Below, in pieces: positions 24,066 to 50,776 of a stretch of 64,000 nucleotides of DNA. Positions within the stretch are counted from its first letter, which is position 1. Every line of letters starts with the position of its first letter. Below the pieces are notes generated by a model. The model made no database searches. It was given only the letters and a program-made list of their open reading frames with translations, and had not been told where the DNA came from. Origin of the DNA: Lamellibrachia columna (Eukaryota; Annelida; Polychaeta; Sabellida; Siboglinidae); contig OY759265.1 in assembly GCA_963662155.1 (NCBI GenBank), forward strand, positions 60,404,326 through 60,468,325. Direction: 5' to 3'. The position numbers were made by a program, and so were the translations under genes.

Positions 24066-24650
24066 TAAGGTGGTCTGGCCCAGCACCCCCAGACAGCTCC
24101 ACGGTGGTCTGGCCTGGCACCCTCAGATAGCTCCACGGTGGTATGGCCCAGCACCCCCAGACAGCTCCACGGTGGCCTGGCCTGGCACCCCCAGACAGCT
24201 CCACGGTGGTCTGGCCTGGCACCCCCAGACAGCTCCACGGTGGTCTGGCCTGGCACCCCCAGACAGCTCCACGGTGGTCTGGCCTGGCACCCCCAGACAG
24301 CTCCACGGTGGTCTGGCCTGGCACCCTCAGACAGCTCCACGGTGGTCTGGCCTGGCACCCCCAGACAGCTCCGCGGTGGTCTGGCCTGGCACCCTCAGAC
24401 AGCTCCACGGTGGTCTGGTCAAGCACCCCCAGACAGCTCCACGGAGGTATGGCCTGGCACCCTCAGACAGCTCCACGGTGGCCTGGCCCAGCACCCTCAG
24501 CCAGCTCCACGGTGGCCTGGCCCAGCACCCCCAGACAGCTCCACGGTGGCCTGGCCCAGCACCCTCAGACAGCTCCACGGTGGCCTGGCCCAGCACCCTC
24601 AGCCAGCTCCACGGTGGCCTGGCCCAGCACCCCCAGACAGCTCAACGGTG
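24066..24650. repeat. 34-bp minisatellite, about 17 copies
   Basis: The unit is AGACAGCTCCACGGTGGTCT followed by GGCCTGGCACCCCC. Variants (GGCCCAGCACCCTC, GCCAGCTCC) are mostly in the right half. Because 34 is not a multiple of 3, all frames stay open across it and give repeated GGLAWHPQTAPRWSGLAPPD-like peptides, which are artefacts. It sits exactly where the LINE reverse transcriptase ends. Confidence 0.95.
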
Positions 24651-24654
24651 GTGT

Positions 24655-27045
24655 ATGTGTCCAATGAGATGTCGAGTCTTGTGGACCGTCTCCTCTGTGA
24701 ATTGCAGGTGAAGCTGAAGGTGGAGATGGAGTCGGCGCTGCCACTGCACTACAATGCAACTGAAAGTGTGGCGGCTTGAGAAGTTGGCGCCCATGTGGAA
24801 GCCCCAGAATGGAGCACCTCCAGACCTGAGCACGACAGTTCGACGTTGGAGTCTGAGGATGATACTTGCAGTGAACATGTCAGTGTCTCTGTCGGGATGA
24901 TTACCCCAGGCCGCTATGCAACACAGGGCAGAAGCCGTGGCCTTCTCCTCAGCCTACATCGGGGCTGCCGACTGCGACTGACGTGACACCGGCCTGCAGT
25001 CTCTCGAGCACTGCGGAGAACCTGCAGCGCTCCGACGGCATCTCACCTAGGAACACACCCAAGATTCGGAACCATCTGTGAATGAGCAAGCTTGGCCGTG
25101 TTGAGGCTTAACACCGAAGAGAAAGTCGACGGTGGTTAGTTGTCTGCTGGGCAGCGACACTGTCAGGAGCACCCGCAACGCCAGTCGACGGGGCAAGGAG
25201 CTCGGGGTATCGAGGGATTTGGGAAAGAGAACTGCGTCGTGTTGACTGTCTGTCAAAGGAATAGCTGGTGCTGCACTTCATGAGGCGCCCGGACAATGCA
25301 GCGTGCATGCCTAGGAAGAACGACACGGTCACCATCGGCAAGGAGAAGTACCAAAAGTACATTCTGCACGATTACCTCCACATCCTCCACCGAAAGTTGC
25401 TTCTCGCGACCCGGGCATAAAGTGCAATTTCAGCTTCTTTTCACGTGTCCGCGCCAAGTTCCGATATGTCAAACTCGTGGGGCACAACACCATGAACCAT
25501 TGTCTTTGTAATACACAGGAAAATATGCGTCTCACGTTGAAGGCTGTGTCTCGTCTGCGTTTCAACACCAGCCTTGACGAGTTTGTGAAATAGACCAGCG
25601 TGGAACGGGCCCGGATAACCTTGGAGGAGACGTTGATCGCACCTGAGGTTAAGTTCTGGGAATGGCGCACAGTCCCAGGGCGATATGGCGAGGTGACCGA
25701 GGCCCGAGTGAAGCGGCTCGAGTCCTCCGCTGAGAAGGTCGAATTCATCACAAAGTTCCTCGGGCTCATGACGACGTCCAAGGCTCACGTCCAGCGTGTC
25801 ATTGCCCAGTACAGAGCTGTTCATACCTTGAAGGACACTCTTCCCCCCGGACACGTGACCATGCAGATGGACTTCAGTGAAAACTGGATGTCCTGCACTA
25901 GTGATGAAATCCAGTCGGGTTCTTCGGGAAGAACCAAATGACCATCCACCCAACCGTTGTTCACTGCTACCCACCCAGCCGTCGTTCACTACCACCCACC
26001 GAGCCGTCGTTCACTGCCACCCACCCAGCCGTCTTCACTACCACCCACCGAGCCGTCGTTCACTTCCAGCCACCCAGCCGTCTTCACTACCACCCACCCA
26101 GCCGTCGTTCACTGCCATCCACCCAGCCGTCTTCACTACCACCCACCCAGCCGTCGTTCACTACCACCCACCCAGCCGTCTTCACTACCACCCACCGAGC
26201 CGTCGTTCACTGCCATCCACCCAGCCGTCTTCACTACCATACAGCCGTCGTTCACTGCCATCCACCCAGCCGTCTTCACTACCACCCACCCAGCCGTCGT
26301 TCACTGCCACCAACCCAGCCGTCGTTCACTGCCACCCACCCAGCCGTCGTTCACTGCCACCCACCCAGCCGTCGTTCACTATCACCCACCAAGCCGTCGT
26401 TCACTGCCATCCACCCAGCCGTCGTTCACTGCCACCCACCCAGCCGTCGTTCACTGCCACCCACCCAGCCGTCGTTCACTACCACCCACCCAGCCGTCGT
26501 TCACTGCCACCCACCCAGCCGTCGTTCACTGCCACCCACCCATCCGTCGTTCACTACCACCAACCCAGCCGTCGTTCACTACCACCCACCCATCCGTCGT
26601 TCACTGCCACCAACGCAGCCGTCGTTCACTGCCACCCACCCGGCCGTCTTCACTACCACCCACCCAGCCGTCGTTCACTGCCGCAGCAACAACACTCTGC
26701 TGCAAGTCGTACGTACTGGTCACCGACGAACGCTGTCACACTGCTCCGATAGTGCTTCAGTTCCTGAAGGAACTTATCACCAGGATCCGTGAAGACCTTA
26801 GAGAGGAGGTTAAGTTTGTACATTACGTGACTGACTCCCCCAGCTCGCAGTACAGAAACATCCACATGTTCTCTGTACAACTGGCCAGCAATTGAGGACG
26901 TGGACGACACTTCCGTCGATGAAATCTTCCTGCCTCGGATTCCTGCTCTGTAAGCAACTGGAGAACGCACCGTGTCCAGTACGTCTGGCAGGAAGGTCTA
27001 CGTGAGAGGATCGTCACTGCCCACCACAAGTTTCTCAAGCGCTAG
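24655..27045 (+). pseudogene. Transposase-like gene of an uncharacterised invertebrate family, broken and minisatellite-invaded
   Basis: Readable blocks across frames: SRRGKELGVSRDLGKR (about 25175), MRRPDNA/PRKNDTVTIGKEKYQKYILH (about 25280-25370), CLCNTQENMRLTLKAVSRLR (about 25506), MQMDFSENWMSCTSDEIQSG (about 25861), NQMTIHPTVVHCY (about 25935), then after an array VLVTDERCHTAPIVLQFLKE and FVHYVTDSPSSQYRNIHMFS (about 26815-26870). This order (RPDN, K-x-x-L, CLC-x-x-x-EN, DFSEN-x-x-x-x-x-x-x-EIQS, SD-x-PSSQYRN) matches a family of transposon-like proteins common in invertebrate genomes, as I recall it. The two conserved Asp residues suggest an RNase H-like nuclease; that is inference. Several frameshifts and stops are present. 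Confidence 0.55.
25950..26690. repeat. 24/25-bp minisatellite, about 30 copies
   Basis: The unit is CGTCGTTCACTGCCACCCAC followed by CCAGC. A one-base-shorter form (CGTCTTCAC...) and TGCC/TACC variants recur. The first units read in frame with the transposase-like protein (HPTVVHCY), so the array grew from that coding sequence. After it the protein resumes. Confidence 0.95.
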
Positions 27046-27059
27046 ACTTTGACAGTGGA

Positions 27060-27400
27060 CACTTTAATTATAGCCCTGGATTATATTGACCTCCAGTACC
27101 GGATACTTCTCTATTTTCTCATGTAATTAAGACAGTGGCAGAATAATTGTTAATGTTTATATTGAAATTTATAACATCTGAACATAACACGGAAAGTCCG
27201 TGACAGAGAAGTATCTGCTAAATGTACACAGGTGTTTATTGGATTAATATTGCCTGGTGTGTGTTATATTAAAATATAGTTTGTAATCATTTGTTGCGTT
27301 GTAATATTATAAAAAAGATCATAATGCCTATTTTGCATGTTTTTTTACAATATCATGTCCACATACTAAAATTAAAACATCGATCAAAACCCGTACATTA
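27060..27400. other. No gene; AT-rich
   Basis: 3' flank of the transposase-like remnant. No motif or repeat seen. Confidence 0.5.
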
Positions 27401-27408
27401 ACCATTAA

Positions 27409-28125
27409 TGCATCAATGCATTCATGCATCCATGCATGCATTCGTCCATGCATTCATGCGTGCATGCGTCCATGCATCCATGCATCCATCCATGCATACA
27501 TACATACATACATACATACATACATACATACATACATACATACATACATACATACATACATACAAAAATGCATGCATACATACATACATCCATGCATGCA
27601 TACATACATACATCCATGCATGCATGCATGCATGCATACATACATACATACATACATGCATACACACATACATCCATGCATGCACACATACATGCATGCA
27701 TGCATGCATACATACATACATACATACATACATACATGCATACATACATACATCCATGCATGCACACATACATGCATGCATGCATGCACCCATCCATGCA
27801 TTGCATACATACATACATACATGCATGCATACATACATACATACATACATACATACATACATACATACATACATACATACATACATACATACATACATAC
27901 ATACATACATGCATACATACATACATACATACATACATACAACATACATACATACATGCATACATACATACATACATACATACATACATACATGCATACA
28001 TACATACATACATACAACATACATGCATGCATACATACATACATACATACATACATACATACATACATACATACATACATACATACATACATACATACAT
28101 ACATACATACATACAACATACATAC
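27409..28125. repeat. Tetranucleotide microsatellite (CATA/CATG)n
   Basis: About 715 bp of CATA repeats with interspersed CATG and CATC units, densest in variants on the left and purest on the right. Long open frames in all six frames across it are artefacts. Confidence 0.97.
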
Positions 28126-28424
28126 GTCAATAACGAGGTGTACGGACATGCATGACAAGTCTCACCTTCCTTTGTCGTGACGTACGACGTGGTGTCACTG
28201 TCGCGTGGTGCGGCACCACTTATATTATTTGATGTTGTGAGCGCTCATTAGAGATAATGTAATTTTCCAAGCATTCAAGTGAGCACCGTGTTCAATGGCG
28301 GCAGACCGATTGACCAGCTAAGGCTGTCTGGGAGTACATTGTTATAGGCAGAGTGGTTGCAAAACAGTTGTCAGATGCAAGTTGTGTAATTTAAATAATA
28401 TTACTCATGATTTTACTGTTATTT
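28126..28424. other. No gene recognised
   Basis: Contains GTGACGTACGACGTGGTGTC, partly echoed in inverse by ATACGTCACGACGATG near 29058. No coding signal. Confidence 0.4.
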
Positions 28425-28590
28425 CTAAGTGTTGTACTTCTACTTTTACTTCAAGTACTTTTGAAAAGTAGTTTTGCTTTTTACTCAAGTACTTTTTTTA
28501 CAAAGTAATTTTACTTTTACTCAAGTAGTTTTTAGATGAATTACTTTTACTTTTACTCAAGTACAAAATTAAAGTAATTCAGTCAACCCT
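28425..28590 (-). mobile_element. hAT-type element terminus
   Basis: On the minus strand this begins CAGGGTTGACTGAATTACTT and continues with repeated TTGAGTAAAAGTA blocks. Repeated ACTTGAGTAAAAGTA words just inside a CAGGG end are characteristic of a widespread hAT subgroup. The opposite terminus was not found, so the copy is truncated or extends unrecognised to the left. Confidence 0.55.
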
Positions 28591-28597
28591 GGTGGTG

Positions 28598-30180
<1,583 letters not shown>

Positions 30181-30182
30181 GA

Positions 30183-30302
30183 AGTGCTCGAGGACCCAGG
30201 TTGAGGCCGAGGGCCCAGGTTGAGGCCGAGGGCCCAGGTTGAGGCCGAGGGACCAGGTTGAGGCCGAGGGCCCAGGGCCCAGGTTGAGGCCGAGGGACCA
30301 GA
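30183..30302. repeat. 19-bp minisatellite, about 6 copies
   Basis: The unit is GGGCCCAGGTTGAGGCCGA with GGGACC variants. It contains the GGGCCC palindrome. Confidence 0.9.
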
Positions 30303-30489
30303 TACCATGGAGTTGTATTGGTTTGTTACTGTAGTATTTTTTTATTGTCACCAGTCATTATTCATACTAAGTGTACCTGGATAAGGCTATTTGCTACACT
30401 GCCAATGTCGACAATTCAAGCTTCGCTAGGTGGCGCAACCAACCGATCCATTTACTTCGATTATCATACTCACCAGATGGATCACTTTT

Positions 30490-31330
30490 ACTAATCTCGA
30501 ATTTAACAGTCTCCCCAGCTGGTACATAGCCTCTCCATAGATAAGACTCTAACACAACCTCCTCGGATACTGGGCACCTTGCGGCCCCAGGCGAATGCGC
30601 TAGGGATCTCGGAGCAGGTTGGAGCCTTACGTTTGCACTGTACAGGGCCTACCAGCGTGTGTACACGTCTCGGTGCTGCACCATTCCAACCCCCAACCAT
30701 GGCATGGGCAAATAGTACTGGGTAGATCACACTCATTAGCCTTGGTAGGCAGATGATCTAGGAGAAGGAAAACTCTGACATGAAACTGCACCAGCAGACC
30801 AGCCAGGGCAGCGCTGCTGAGTGGCTATGATGTCCCAAATATAATGATAGATATTGTTGAACGAGAGTGCTACCGCGTCCGGGGTAACCGACGCGCCGTC
30901 TATCTTGGCTGCGGCGAGAAGACAAGGGATCGCCAGGCCAGCAGCGATCCAGAGGTGAAGTCCGGCTAGGCAGTCTTAACGTGGGGACGATGAGCGGGAA
31001 AGGAGTCGAAGTGGTGGAAATGATGGAAAGAAGGCGACTGGAAGTATGTATGTATCCGAAGAGATCAGTAAGACGGTGGTCAGAGTGGAGAGATGGAAGG
31101 GGCGCATAGTGATGGCATGGCTACTGATTAGGAAACAGATGATGTGTGTCATGTCTGTGTACGGGCCACAGACGGGAAGGATGAAGGCAGAGACAGAGAT
31201 GAGTTCAGGGATGATTTGGAGAGGATGATGGGATTGGTGGAGCTGGAGGTGATGTTATGTATTGCTGTAGACTTCAATGCACATGTTGGAGTAGTGGAAC
31301 CAGGTGAAGAGGGGAGTGTTTGGTAGATAT
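30490..31330 (+). pseudogene. LINE 5' region and APE-type endonuclease fragment
   Basis: The stretch near 30980-31010 translates to GSLNVGTMSGKGVEVVEMME, the start of an APE-type endonuclease. It continues with VERWKGRIVMAWLLI, VMSVYGPQTGRM, and after a frameshift AVDFNAHVGVVEPGEEGSVW, equivalent to the GD-x-NAHVG catalytic block (G replaced by V). Sequence from about 30490 resembles LINE 5' leader. The reverse transcriptase that should follow is missing. Confidence 0.65.
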
Positions 31331-31419
31331 GGATGGGTAGCGAGGAATAGAGAGGGTCTAGCCCTGGCGGAGCCTGTGGCGAGAAATGGTTTAGCAGTGG
31401 CTAGCTAGCTAGCATAGTA

Positions 31420-31423
<4 letters not shown>

Positions 31424-31501
<78 letters not shown>
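31424..31501. repeat. (TA)n microsatellite
   Basis: About 78 bp of TA located in the stretch where the LINE's reverse transcriptase has been lost. Confidence 0.97.
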
Positions 31502-31504
<3 letters not shown>

Positions 31505-31670
31505 AAGTTAACATATACTTTGAACTCACGAATATACGTCCAAAGTAATCCCCCCCTACCCTCCCCGCGAACGCCCATGGACGAATAACAAGAACAAAGA
31601 GGGTGGACAGAAGAAGGATGAACGACCCCAGGAAAGAGATTGGAATACAACAGCTGAGGTGGAAATACAT

Positions 31671-31826
31671 CAAGGACGCAGGAAAAGGGGAAGACCACAG
31701 CTGAGATGGGAGGATTGCGTGAGGAGGGATATGAAGGATGAAAGATGGAGAGAGAGGGCTGCCGATAGAAAACTATGGAAGGAAAGAGCAGAAAAAGTTG
31801 CTACACAATACTGTAACTGTACCTGA
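31671..31826 (+). pseudogene. LINE ORF2 C-terminal tail
   Basis: An in-frame stretch reads RRKRGRPQLRWEDCVRRDMK, then WRERAADRKLWKERAEK, ending in a TGA. RGRP-x-x-RW-x-D-x-x-x-x-D followed by DR-x-x-W is the standard C-terminal tail of I/RTE-like LINE ORF2 proteins. It belongs with the endonuclease at 30490-31330. Between them the reverse transcriptase is deleted. Confidence 0.65.
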
Positions 31827-34255
31827 CCCTCACCCCTGTACAGCAAGGAAAAGAGAGGAAGAACACAATTTAATTATTCAGGTTCCGTGTGATGGCGCCA
31901 CTGTGACTGCCTCGTGTCCGTGGGGTGTTTCTATAATTATAACAGAATATATTTGTGACCGTCCTGAAATAAAAAATTATAATGGAAATATTGATTTTGT
32001 TACTCGGTGAATCAAAAATATTTATTAATGTATATGGTAGCCAATAACTATCCAAGTCAATTAAATATAATGCAAACCAGAGAAGCGGATGTCGGAGTAG
32101 TCTTCAAGAGAGGTGACAGGTTAGCATTTAATGATTTGAATTTGTCATAAATGTGAATAATTTATTATGCGTGATGTTTCGGTTTTGTTGTGAATAATGT
32201 AGGTATTTATTTAGCACGCGGTGTAAATCGTTTTCAGAAAACATTTCCCCCTGTAACCGTATCTTGAAACATGACAGATTTCTAAATCTACAATAAAAAC
32301 AAGTACACGCTTCGTGACTGGAATGATTAATTTTAATGAAACAACAATTGTAAATATCAGTTGAACCAATCATGACGTCAGCGAGAATACAATGTTAATA
32401 ATACATGAAATCTTTTTACACTGGCATTTTCTTACAAAACACAAGCTCTTCAACAAAAATGTAATAAATAAAGTGACACATCATGTTCTAAATAAAGCCA
32501 ATTGTCATGGGGAACTACGTTGGGTGGAGGCGATGCGTTGAGCCTAATGATATTATATTCCGCTGTGCATTGAGTGTAAGCGTCAATTGAAATAGTATTT
32601 GTATTTGCTCCCCACGTGAATCGGGACATTCGCTCATCCATACGCGCTACACATCTCATCCAGCTTAGGCCTATCGAAGCGTTGATGTTTAAAGTATAAC
32701 ACAAAATAATACTTTCTTATATTATTTTAAGACGTCTGGGGACGTCCACTTAAAGTTCGCCTAAACGCACTAACTCCACTAAGACGACATAGCAACAAAA
32801 GCTTACATATATGTCACACTAGCGGATTAATGTATGTATCTAAGGAAGACGATCCAGCATCAATGAACTGATGCATGTTATGGACAGGTTGATAAGGTGG
32901 TATGAACTGATAGTATCCCCGTGAATATTAAGGAATATGGATTCCATGGGAGATGACACCCTGGTAGGTCAGTCACAGGTTGTCTTTTATAGTCAGTTAA
33001 AAAAAGGGTAAGACATGGCTTCCATCACTCCCCAATGGAAAAGCCGACGTAACATGCTTCGAAGCGACCGTTATCACCAGTGCTAGCTTTGCTGCCGTGT
33101 CGTTCCAAATGATGACGAAGTAGGTTCTTTCCGGTATGTTCGCGTTGGGATATCCTATTCTACTAATCTTCGCCGCACGTGTTCGGGAAATCCAACAATT
33201 CATTGTGGCACAAATTCTTAGATAAAATTACTTTTCATGATTCGAATGCATCTTGTCTTCGACTCAAGCATGGACGAAGAAGCATTACGTTTCTATTTAT
33301 TGTATAATCGCAGGAATTAATTAAGTTTAATCAATTAATCAATTAAGTCATTAATTGTATAAGAATCGAAGCTACATGTTCGCTTGCAATACAATCCATA
33401 GTAGGTTTTCTTTTAGTCATGGTGATGTGTTGGACAGATCATAACAAACGCTTTAAACATATTATTTCTAGATTTCAGTTGATTGCTTATACTTTCAAAA
33501 CGAAGGCCAACTTCGCGGAGTGCATGAACTGTGTTCTTAGAGAGTACATGACAAGACTTGGAATGCTTCCAAATCAAACATTTACTGTCAAATGCGTTAT
33601 AAGACGAAATTTGCAGCGTCCAGCACGAGACAGACAAACTACGTTTTGTTTTCCGTCTTACTGCACTGCACGAGTGCCATCATATCACTGCACGAGTGCC
33701 ATCATATCACAGGCAAAGAATCGATCCAGTCCAATCGCCAGCAAGTTTAACATCAACAGTTTTGACACTGCATCGGATTCAAGTGCAATTAATCGTGAAT
33801 ATGCGTAGGCATCAAGCCCCTTTCAAAAATATTTTTTCTATAAAAAGTATTACTATTCGTTGGCCTGTTTTTAGTCTCTGACGCTGTTTCTTACCAACAA
33901 CGCATTACTAACATACAACAGTGTAATGTACAACAGTTGATTTAAATCTACCTAAATCGTGAACGGATATGTCACCATGGTGCGCATGCGTATCAGTTCC
34001 GGCGTTGCTGCGAGGATTCACGTCCGTGTTCCGGATCACGTGACAGAATCACCGCACGACATTGGCTGAAGCGTCTCGTTCGTACTTGGCTATTGTTACC
34101 ATTATAGTCAACCACTGTATCATTCCACGCGTGTGTCCAACGTTGGTCATAATCACGTCGAGCGATATTGAATGCACAGTGCACCGTTTGTCGTCGCCTC
34201 CGGTGACGACTACACTCACTGATTCCGCGTCGTCTTAGTCGTCGACTCGCTACAG
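31827..34255. other. Region 3' of the receptor cyclase; no gene recognised
   Basis: Short frames on both strands, for example 33419-33808 plus, show no known motif. On the minus strand this is the 3' flank of the cyclase and must hold its 3' UTR, but no convincing poly(A) signal lies close to the stop. A small TTAATTAA-rich palindromic patch is at about 33315-33355. Confidence 0.4.
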
Positions 34256-47081
<12,826 letters not shown>

Positions 47082-47281
47082 NNNNNNNNNNNNNNNNNNN
47101 NNNNNNNNNNNNNNNNNNNNNNNNNNNNNNNNNNNNNNNNNNNNNNNNNNNNNNNNNNNNNNNNNNNNNNNNNNNNNNNNNNNNNNNNNNNNNNNNNNNN
47201 NNNNNNNNNNNNNNNNNNNNNNNNNNNNNNNNNNNNNNNNNNNNNNNNNNNNNNNNNNNNNNNNNNNNNNNNNNNNNNNNN
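47082..47281. other. Assembly gap of exactly 200 N
   Basis: A round gap size usually marks an unknown distance. It cuts an exon on the left and a 27-bp minisatellite on the right. Sequence to the right may not be adjacent in the real genome. Confidence 0.99.
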
Positions 47282-47646
47282 CACCAAGAACAGACTGGTA
47301 GAATACATCACCAAGAACAGATTGGTAGAATACATCACCAAGAACAGATTGGTAGAATACATCACCAAGAACAGACTGGTAGAATACATCACCAAGAACA
47401 GATTGGTAGAATACATCACCAAGAACAGATTGGTAGAATACATCACCAAGAACAGATTGGTAGAATACATCACCAAGAACAGATTGGTAGAATACATCAC
47501 CAAGAACAGATTGGTAGAATACATCACCAAGAACAGACTGGTAGAATACATCACCAAGAACAGATTGGTAGAATACATCACCAAGAACAGATTGGTAGAA
47601 TACATCACCAAGAACAGATTGGTAGAATACATCACCAAGAACAGAC
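47282..47646. repeat. 27-bp minisatellite, about 13 copies, cut by gap
   Basis: The unit is CACCAAGAACAGATTGGTAG plus AATACAT (GACTGG variant). Its true length is unknown because it abuts the gap. 27 is divisible by 3, so open frames such as VEYITKNRL repeats are artefacts. Confidence 0.95.
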
Positions 47647-50600
47647 TGCATGGACGGATCCACGTGTTAGTGCATCAGTGGAAAGCAACCTCGTTGTATG
47701 TTCAACAAGCGAACAGTGTTTACAGTATGACCGGGAGCGCATTCCGCCAATGTAACGAACAACACCCATAAAACGTGCATTGTCCTTTCTCTGGAGGCGA
47801 CTCGATCACTACAACTCATCGCTCACAAACATGTTGCCGCAGCACACGTCTACGTTATCGGAACAGTCGCGAACAAAAATAGAAAATAATATACTAGCAG
47901 TCATTTGTGTCGGGAACAACGGCCCTCGTATCCTGTTCCAAGACTGAAGGGGAGTGTCATACCTAGCTCAACGATGCGCCGTAAAACAGGAATGCCAATT
48001 CGACAACGTCGCCGCAGACTAGCTCACCCGCTGACAAGAACAAGAAGTGCAACCATCGCACACTTAGAGAACCTTTGTAAAGTGATTTCGCATCAATCAA
48101 CTGACTTTGACGACAATGTCCAAATGAGAGTTGGAGTAGATGTTTTCGCAGCGGGACTCGAATGGCTGACTCTAAACACGTTCCGCACAATGGAGACTGA
48201 ACACATAAAACGATAAACAGGCGAATATACATGCACTGCTATACGCCCATGCCCTGCGGGTGCCAATCTGGCGGCAGGAGGGTGGCTAGACATATTAGCA
48301 TAACGACCCGGGCATATATTATTTGAATCTGCCGTCAACTATTCATTTCGATCGATCACTCGCAATTACTGTTACGACGACATTTCGTGACGACTGTCTG
48401 TTAATCATCCATGTACGTACTTTGCAGCGCTACCTCGTACTAAAGGCAAGGTGTTTACTGATGAATTGTGTTAACAGCAGAATGAAAACCACTATGTGAG
48501 AGGCGAAGACCACGAAGACAGCATGAAAGATTGCCAGACAAAATACTAACAATGATCAGGTCAACAGCGTGGGGAAGCGAAGCACGAGATCAGATGACGT
48601 AGCTTTCTTTGGGATATGCCTTTGTTTAGCAATTAGACGAATACGGCTGAAGAAGCAGGGAAAAGTAGCGATGTTCATTCTGATGCGTGTTTAATCTGTC
48701 TTCGTTGAAGTCAGCTACAACTCTCGCTCTCTCTCGCGCGCTTTCGCTCTCTCGCGCTCTCTCTCTCTCTCTCTCTCTCTCACCCCTCCCTCTCCCTCTC
48801 TCGCTGTTATTTTTTTGTAATTTGGTCGTTATATTACAGCAGCAGTGACAACGATATACTGTTTCTTTCCGTTGGGAATTTTTGAGAGACGTTGTCCGCT
48901 TCGTAATGAACATGATTTAGCAAAATATATGCATGTACAAGACAAGCAGTCATAACATGTTAGGCTTCCAACGATGGAGGCTCCCCGGAGAGCGGCGCCT
49001 CCACTTTTGACTTTTGATGGTAGACGTGATCTTGCAGAAGTGATCAGCCAACCTGCTCAATCGGGATCAATGCGACAACAAAAGATGCATCAGCTTCGTT
49101 CATCATATGCAACATCGCTTAGTCAGTAGTCGCTCCGTCGTGACTACTTGGAAGAATTTATGGAATGCTCTAAGTTCAGATTAGTAAAAAATGTCGCCCA
49201 CTGTCTACCAAATAGTGTGTGTGCGTGCGTACGTGCGTGCGTGGATGCGTTCGTTCGTGCGTGCGGCTGTTCGTTCTTGCGTGCGTGCGTGTGCGCGTGC
49301 ATGTGCGCGCGTGCATAGTAACTGCCATAGTTTCTTGCTTTCAGTGCAAGTCCTGTCTTTCTCCCAACTGTATCAGATAGAGAGGTTCTCCGTACAGTGT
49401 TTCAGCGTAGATCGTCTGCCATTTCCATAGAACTTTCCCTACCACGCGGGTGGGTGGGTGGGTGGGTGGGTGGGTGGGTGGGTGGGTGGGTGGGTGGGTG
49501 GGTGGGTGGGTGGGTGGGTGGGATTGTGGGTGACGTCTTGTAACAATCTTTTCATTTGCGATGTCACGTAACACTGCTCTGGCGGGCAACTCGGAGGACA
49601 CTTTAAGGCAATTTGCAAATCAGCCATGACATTATTAATGTATTAATTAGTTTGTTGAAACTATGACGCCAGTCGTTGCTCTTGCTACGAGCGACACATA
49701 CTGAACGAGATAACATATTCCCAGAATTCTGCGCGTACAAGTGAACGAAATATTTTGCCGTACAGGACTTACTTTCGCGTCAGCATACAGATTCCCCACT
49801 CCACGCCGCCCCGCGAAGGCCCAGCTGCCTTGCACGTAGACGCTCTGCTGTGCGTAGCAGGGTCAGTAAACCTAGCTTGGTCCATTCCTGTATGTTATCT
49901 TGCGAGTTTTTCCTCTGGTGGCAGAGTCTTCTCTAACCCTCCAGGATGCCTTACAGGATGGTTTTTGATGTGGTGTTAAGTCGGGTGATGTGTTCATACA
50001 CACGTTAACCATGTGAAATGCGTATAAGAGAATTTCTTTTTTCTCACATCTTCTTTGGTCAGTCTTTCTTTTCACTGTCCTTCACACGCCACATGTACGA
50101 TCCTGTTCATCGTACCTGGCTGATCGTGTCATCTGACGCACATTCGCATGTCCGGGACGGAGATTCATCGGCTATGTCAAAATGACGGAGACTCCGTACG
50201 AATTACGGAGAGTTGACATGTCTGTGTCAGCAGCAACTTAACATAACACGTTCGGCTAGCCTAACTCTGCATGTTGTTTACGATGGGACAACATAGGCAC
50301 CGTCCAGTCAACGTGGCAATGGCAACATTGGCATTTACTGCGAACAATCGGTGTCGTCCGTTCTACTGCTTGAACAAACGTTGTGTACACATCGGATTCA
50401 CTGAGGTAAACGACCCTGTCAATGTTACGTGACCGGCGTGACCGGCGTGACCGGCGTGAATGCTGTAGTCGCTTACAACATTTACACGACCGGATGAGTG
50501 CAAAGCTAAAAACAAACTGGTGATAAACATATTAACGCTCGTTGTGTAACTAGAATTGTGTACCGAATTGGCGCCAACAGTCAGAAAACTTCAGTGGGGT

Positions 50601-50776
50601 CACGCTCGAACACTCGCCTGAATGAGTATCTCCACGGAAACATGGAGAGCCCGAATTTGGTGCTTTCAGACGTGTGCGTCACGGAAAGCTAATGGTCCCG
50701 TCTGCCGAACCATACGAAGGCGAGCCATGCGGAACAAATCGTTGGGTGGAGGGGGTATGCGACCCCACTCACCACT
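47647..50776. other. No gene recognised; several microsatellites
   Basis: Contains a CT/CG-rich tract (48723-48800), a GTGC-rich tract (49218-49315), (GGGT)n at 49446-49520 and a triple GTGACCGGC unit near 50430. I searched both strands for natriuretic-receptor ectodomain exons and found none convincing. One possible minus exon at 49780-49857 has splice signals but no recognisable protein. Confidence 0.45.

Noticed and set aside
23971..24779. Proline/tryptophan-rich repeat proteins on both strands
   Set aside because: A 34-bp unit with no stops gives the same peptide shifted through all frames; a minisatellite artefact.
25877..26895. Three overlapping Pro/Ser/His-rich frames of about 290-310 codons
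   Set aside because: They read the 24/25-bp array. Only their ends carry real transposase-like sequence.
27405..28180. Six overlapping open frames of over 230 codons (HTYIHTYI and MYVCMYVC repeats)
   Set aside because: They are translations of the (CATA)n microsatellite, in which no frame contains a stop; open on both strands at once.
49780..49857. Possible further minus-strand cyclase exon (QSVYVQGSWAFAGRRGVGNL)
   Set aside because: It has an acceptor and a GTAAGT donor, but the peptide resembles no part of a natriuretic receptor ectodomain in any frame.
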